Shown: piece by piece, positions 60,297 through 64,000 of the stretch
How positions within the stretch are numbered: the first letter of the stretch is position 1
Layout: every line of letters starts with the position of its first letter
From: Colwellia hornerae
Lineage (GTDB): Bacteria; Pseudomonadota; Gammaproteobacteria; Enterobacterales; Alteromonadaceae
Reading direction: 5' to 3'
DNA length: 64,000 nt
Assembly (NCBI RefSeq): GCF_007954355.1
Contig: NZ_VOLR01000010.1
Coordinates: 1-64,000 of the forward strand
Program-made: the position numbers and the translations under genes
The notes under the pieces: model-generated
Seen by the model: only the letters and a program-made list of their open reading frames with translations
Database searches by the model: none
Told to the model about the DNA's origin: nothing

Positions 60297-61313
60297 CTAA
60301 CGACGCGCTTTATTAAATTCCCGCATGCGTCCCAGTACATCAACACCCAATTGATGATAGACATGTAGTAGGTCAACTAAAACCCAATTTTCACGAATCA
60401 ATCCATTTTCACAACGCCAAAAATCTAAGCTACGCATGGTGATTTCTTGATTTGATGGCGCTATTCCAAGCCAGCCATCACCACTCACCTTCATTTGCAT
60501 ACCTGGCCACGCGGTAAACCCTACGTACTCGCTATCACTAAAAATATAACCTTTACCTACATCACCGACACGATTAGGTAGCGCATTTAAAAAAGGGATT
60601 TGATGCCAATTTCTAAACCCTTTAATACCACGTCCAGTACCAATTCCTGACGGACCATACCAGCTACAACGTGGATGCCAATACTTCTCAAGTTGCATTG
60701 CTTCAACGCCACCTGTCGCGTAATGTCCCAATGAATCACACATATCGGCAACGAGCTTACAGCTAATATTCGCTTTTTCATTATCATACTGAACAGATAA
60801 ACCATCTTGTGTGGCCGGTGCAGGCACGTGCCATTCTCGACCTAAGCTAGGAGACATAGGCCATGCGTTAGCTTGCATCATAACTTCTGGAATATCCCAT
60901 AGTGCTTGCATTTCGATCACTTTGCCATTTTCTATACGATAAAATTCATGAAATCGCATAGAAACTTGATGACCTGTTGCTGGAATATCTAGCCAATTTT
61001 TTTCGAAGCTACCGGTATAATAACCACAGCACCCCACCCAAGCACTGTCATCTTCAGCTGTGCCCGATATGACAATTGTTTCACGTCGTTCAAGATCAGG
61101 AATCGCTTTATGCAAAGGCTTATACACATCTTCGTAAAGGTTTACTGGACTTGCTAATGTTTCAAAAGGATAGCAAAGCTGTATTTTAGCTTTGGGTGAA
61201 AACACTTCTTTGAAAGCCTGTCTAACTGCTTTGTCCTCGTAATCATACAATGCATTGCTGAGTACTTTTATTAAACTCTTATTCGCGTTATATAAATGTT
61301 GATACACCCGCAT
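60297..61313 (-). CDS. Tandem NTF2 (SnoaL-like) protein, paralogue A
   Basis: This 338-residue protein is built from two NTF2-like domains (about 25-160 and 185-330). The second has WYGPSGIGTGRGIKGF, then GDGWLGIAPSN, MRSLDFWRCENGLIRENWVLVD and a C-terminal QLGVDVLGRM. The first has the parallel DLERRETIVISG...SAWVGCCGYYTG. It is one of three paralogues here (with 61486-62454 and 62560-63570). SnoaL-type proteins include cyclases, isomerases, dehydratases and hydroxylases without a cofactor, so an enzyme is likely but the reaction is unknown. Confidence 0.8.
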   Translation of the reverse strand: MRVYQHLYNANKSLIKVLSNALYDYEDKAVRQAFKEVFSPKAKIQLCYPFETLASPVNLYEDVYKPLHKAIPDLERRETIVISGTAEDDSAWVGCCGYYTGSFEKNWLDIPATGHQVSMRFHEFYRIENGKVIEMQALWDIPEVMMQANAWPMSPSLGREWHVPAPATQDGLSVQYDNEKANISCKLVADMCDSLGHYATGGVEAMQLEKYWHPRCSWYGPSGIGTGRGIKGFRNWHQIPFLNALPNRVGDVGKGYIFSDSEYVGFTAWPGMQMKVSGDGWLGIAPSNQEITMRSLDFWRCENGLIRENWVLVDLLHVYHQLGVDVLGRMREFNKARR

Positions 61314-61412
61314 TCTCCTCTATTTTAATACTGCATATATATTATATATTCAATAAAACCAAGACACATATAGCCGCTAATTTAAATGATATTCGATATA
61401 ACACAAAACAAA

Positions 61413-61426
61413 TGACTTCGAAGTCA
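61413..61426. promoter_or_regulatory. Operator copy 2 (perfect palindrome)
   Basis: TGACTTCGAAGTCA, a perfect 14-bp palindrome with a central CG, in the divergent region between tandem-NTF2 paralogues A and B. Confidence 0.85.
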
Positions 61427-61485
61427 CTAAATGATAACCTCATTGAAAAGTAATTCAAGTAAAAATTAATTGAGTGGAGAAAATT

Positions 61486-62454
61486 ATGTTATCTGTTATT
61501 GATAAATTGTATAAGCAACTTAAATCATCCCCTGGCAACATTGAACAATATATTCACGATGATGTAGCGTGGCATGTTAGTGCTCCTATTAATGATTTGT
61601 TTGGCTTTGCAGAGGTATTAACGTCATTTTGGCAACCTTTAGTAAATGCCCTACCCGATATAGAACGTAGGCCTTTTATTAATGTACAAAGCGAATACAA
61701 AGGTCAAGATTGGATTGCTAGCACAGGGTATTTTGTTGGTACTTTAAGACAACCGCTTTGGGGAATACCTGCTAACAATAAAACCTTATATTTACGGTAC
61801 ACAGAACTTGTTCAATTAAAAGATAATAAAATTAAGCAGTGTTTTATTATTGTCGACTTTCTTGATGCGATGAACCAAGTGGGTGTTAATCCATTAAGAA
61901 AAAGCTTAGGTCATAGCGGATTAATAATGCCTCCATCAACAATGGACGGCTTAGTAAGAGAAAAAAGTAATGCAGGTGCTGCACAAAAGTCTCAACAACT
62001 CATACTAGATATGCTTGATGAATTAGGCCGCTTTGACGGTAAGTCATTATCAAGCATGAAGTTAGAAAACTACTGGCATCCAGACTTTATGTGGTACGGC
62101 CCAGCAGGCATAGGAACAACGCGTGGTATTGAAGGTTTTAGAAGAGACCATCAAGGGCCGTTTGTCTTTAGCTTTCCTGACCGGGATGTAGACCATAAAG
62201 CAACCTTAGTGGCTGACGGTAATTATGTAGCAACCGGTGGTTGGCCACACATGCATGGTACTCATAGCACAGGCGGTTGGTTAGGGCTACCTCCTTGTAA
62301 TAGACAACTCTCGTTACGTGTTATGGACATTTGGCGTAGAGAAGGCGATCTGCTCAAAGAAAATTGGGTAGCTATCGACATTATTGATATGTGTATGCAA
62401 ATGGGACTTGATGTATTTGCTATGATGAAAGAGCAATTGGGTGATGAAGCTTAG
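61486..62454 (+). CDS. Tandem NTF2 (SnoaL-like) protein, paralogue B
   Basis: This protein has 322 residues; the start is set at ATG 61486, with GTGGAG as ribosome site (an in-frame GTG at 61474 is part of it). It has two NTF2-like domains. The second contains WYGPAGIGTTRGIEGF (from about residue 203), GGWPHMHG, GGWLGLPP, LRVMDIWRREGDLLKENWVAIDI and QMGLDVFAMM. The first has PDIERRPFINVQ and MNQVGVNPL. It is divergent from paralogue A across operator copy 2 and ends at a strong terminator. Confidence 0.8.
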   Translation: MLSVIDKLYKQLKSSPGNIEQYIHDDVAWHVSAPINDLFGFAEVLTSFWQPLVNALPDIERRPFINVQSEYKGQDWIASTGYFVGTLRQPLWGIPANNKTLYLRYTELVQLKDNKIKQCFIIVDFLDAMNQVGVNPLRKSLGHSGLIMPPSTMDGLVREKSNAGAAQKSQQLILDMLDELGRFDGKSLSSMKLENYWHPDFMWYGPAGIGTTRGIEGFRRDHQGPFVFSFPDRDVDHKATLVADGNYVATGGWPHMHGTHSTGGWLGLPPCNRQLSLRVMDIWRREGDLLKENWVAIDIIDMCMQMGLDVFAMMKEQLGDEA

Positions 62455-62487
62455 CAGCTGATTAAATGAGTTAAATAAGAGCCAAAT

Positions 62488-62516
62488 AAAAAGGAAGCTG
62501 AGTAAGCTTCCTTTTT
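62488..62516. terminator. Rho-independent terminator
   Basis: AAAAAGGAAGCT / AGCTTCCTTTTT, a 12-bp stem with a 5-base loop, usable on both strands between convergent paralogues B and C. Confidence 0.93.
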
Positions 62517-62559
62517 AATAGATTTAACTATCAGAGATGTTAACTTGCCTTTACCCAGA

Positions 62560-63570
62560 TTAACTCGGGTTATTAATTTTTCGACTTCGTTCTAAAATAT
62601 CCAAGCCCTGCTGTTTTAACCAATATGGAATATCAATTAACACCCAGTTTTCCACCAGCTTATTTCCTTCACGGCGATAGACATCAACAACACGCATATC
62701 TGCACGAATTTCAGATCCCGGTAATCCCAAGAAACCACCAATAGGTGTACTGCTTAAATTAGGCCAGCCGAAGAAACAAGCATAATTCCCCTCTGCATAT
62801 CGACAAATATGACCATTAAAAACCTTATCTTTCAACCCTTGTCTAAACGGGTAAGAATGTTGCTCTTGGAATTTAGGAATAGTATACGTAGCGCCAATGC
62901 CAGCTGGCCCATACCAAGCCATGTCTTTTGCCCATGTTTTTTCTAATATCTCAGGTGGATAATTATCGTTCGCTGTTTTATTGAGCTGTGAAAAATCATC
63001 AATCATTTGATTGAGTAAACTCATTGTTTTTTCACCATCGGCGAAATCCATATCCTGTAACTGAATACCATCATGTGTTCTTGGCCCAGGATAAATAAAA
63101 GAATGTCCTGTCGATTGCGGTAATGGATTGATCCCTACTTGATTCATCACACTGATGATGTCACAAAAGAAACCTGAACGAACAATTTTGCCATTTTCAA
63201 TACAGTTGAAATCAGCATATCGAATCATCGCCACTTTACCTGATCGTGGTATTCCTAACCAATCTTGGTCAAATTGAACCATAAAGTGGCCCATACTGGT
63301 GACCCAGTTGGCACCATCATTACCACTGACACCTGCCATAAAGACATCTTGGCGACGCTGAACATGTTTAAATGCATGTAAAAAAGGCTGCCAGAAGATT
63401 TTATTTACCGCTTCAGGTCCTTTTTGCTCATTAAAGGGATGTACACCATACCACTGACAATCATCACTCATATAGTCAGATAAAACATCACCGATAGTTT
63501 CAGCATTAGCCTGCTCAATTGCTTGATAATACTCAAGGATGAGTTCTTTATTTTTCAGCTCGATACTCAT
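62560..63570 (-). CDS. Tandem NTF2 (SnoaL-like) protein, paralogue C
   Basis: This 336-residue protein has two NTF2-like domains. The N-terminal one carries its own WYGVHPF near residue 40. The second has WYGPAGIGATYTIPKF, GGFLGLPG and MRVVDVYRREGNKLVENWVLIDIPYWLKQQGLDILERS. It shares MNQVGINPLPQSTGHSF with paralogue B's MNQVGVNPLRKSLGHSG. The three copies are diverged enough to be distinct activities or subunits rather than recent duplicates. It is divergent from the symporter gene across operator copy 3. Confidence 0.8.
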   Translation of the reverse strand: MSIELKNKELILEYYQAIEQANAETIGDVLSDYMSDDCQWYGVHPFNEQKGPEAVNKIFWQPFLHAFKHVQRRQDVFMAGVSGNDGANWVTSMGHFMVQFDQDWLGIPRSGKVAMIRYADFNCIENGKIVRSGFFCDIISVMNQVGINPLPQSTGHSFIYPGPRTHDGIQLQDMDFADGEKTMSLLNQMIDDFSQLNKTANDNYPPEILEKTWAKDMAWYGPAGIGATYTIPKFQEQHSYPFRQGLKDKVFNGHICRYAEGNYACFFGWPNLSSTPIGGFLGLPGSEIRADMRVVDVYRREGNKLVENWVLIDIPYWLKQQGLDILERSRKINNPS

Positions 63571-63750
63571 TAAATGAGTTCTCCGTTAAATTTATGAAAT
63601 AAAGTGTTTATGTAAAATTTAGATACTTTTCAAAAAATGGATACTTAAAAAACTAATACATATTAAATATTTATAGCACCCCATAGTTACGTAATTCATG
63701 CTTAACAATAATATAATCTTTCAAATCATTTTAATCGATGCTATTCTTAT

Positions 63751-63770
63751 TTGACTTCGAAGTCAAATAA
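63751..63770. promoter_or_regulatory. Operator copy 3 (20-bp perfect palindrome)
   Basis: ATTTGACTTCGAAGTCAAAT is a perfect 20-bp palindrome containing the TGACTTCGAAGTCA core, 50 bases before the symporter start and in the divergent region with paralogue C. Confidence 0.88.
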
Positions 63771-63819
63771 TGTAGATTATAATAATCACTACAGCCTTGA
63801 AACAATAAGAGAAATATAC

Positions 63820-64000
63820 ATGACTGAATTTGGTACATTAAATTGGACTATTTTAATCGTCTACATCTTAGCCAACCTTCTACTGGGTTATGTTATTAGT
63901 AAAAAAGTTAGCACTGCAGATGATTTTTATTTAGGCCAAAAACAAACACCTTGGTGGGCTATTGGTATTTCTGTTATTGCAACTTATGTCAGCGCAATGA
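63820..64000 (+). CDS. Sodium:solute symporter, N-terminal part (runs off window end)
   Basis: The visible 60 codons start MTEFGTLNWTILIVYILANLLLGYVISKKVSTADDFYLGQKQTPWWAIGISVIATYVSAM. A first transmembrane helix is followed by the AxDFYLGxxxxPWWAIGxSxxAT motif of the SSS (solute:sodium symporter) family. The ATG at 63820 follows AAGAGA. It is preceded by operator copy 3 and is the likely importer for the substrate of the catabolic cluster; the sodium drive fits a marine host. Substrate class (sugar, organic acid, osmolyte) cannot be told from this part. Confidence 0.88.
   Translation, partial: MTEFGTLNWTILIVYILANLLLGYVISKKVSTADDFYLGQKQTPWWAIGISVIATYVSAM

Overview
The window looks like a chromosomal segment from a marine gammaproteobacterium of the order Alteromonadales, most likely Colwellia or a close relative. 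This rests on AT-rich DNA, protein sequences very close to the gammaproteobacterial core set (GreA, CarAB, DapB, LigA, ZipA, SMC, CysZ, Rnt, FeSOD, Grx4, PrkA-YeaH-SpoVR, FadR), a polar-flagellum T-ring gene (motY) beside rnt, and CGTCATCCTGAA-type intergenic repeats. The genus is an inference.

Layout. 1-600: the tail of an IS4-type transposase, then a cluster of palindromic intergenic repeats. 0.6-7.9 kb: housekeeping genes on the minus strand (dapB, carA, carB, greA, preceded by a small NTF2-like gene and fklB). 8-21.5 kb: a variable stretch with an NhaC-type antiporter, a serine hydrolase, a diguanylate cyclase, an NhaR-like regulator, two sensor kinases (one paired with an OmpR-type regulator), an M48 lipoprotein protease and two tandem spondin-domain secreted proteins. 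21.5-29 kb: smc-zipA-ligA with divergent cysZ. 29-36.6 kb: an M1 aminopeptidase, motY, rnt, an eight-copy 51-bp tandem repeat, a 2-Cys peroxiredoxin, grxD and sodB. 36.9-42.5 kb: the conserved prkA-yeaH-spoVR stress operon and fadR.

43-54.4 kb is a metal-resistance block bounded by two gene remnants (a sensor-kinase C-terminus and an mntP N-terminus). It holds a CzcCBA-type RND efflux system with HupE-like, anchor and small periplasmic proteins downstream, a BlaI/M56-peptidase regulatory pair upstream, and a divergent RcnR/DmeR-type repressor with a DmeF-type cobalt/nickel exporter.

54.4 kb to the end is the most interesting part: a catabolic cluster I cannot match to a described pathway. 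It contains a bicupin, an SDR dehydrogenase, a catalytically complete histidinol-dehydrogenase-family enzyme outside any his operon, a LacI-type regulator, an alpha/beta hydrolase, an HpcH/HpaI-type aldolase, three divergent tandem-NTF2 (SnoaL-like) proteins sharing a WYGPxGIG signature, and the start of a sodium:solute symporter. Each of its three divergent intergenic regions carries a TGACTTCGAAGTCA palindrome (two perfect, one 12/14), so the whole block is probably one regulon under the LacI-type protein for import and breakdown of one organic compound.
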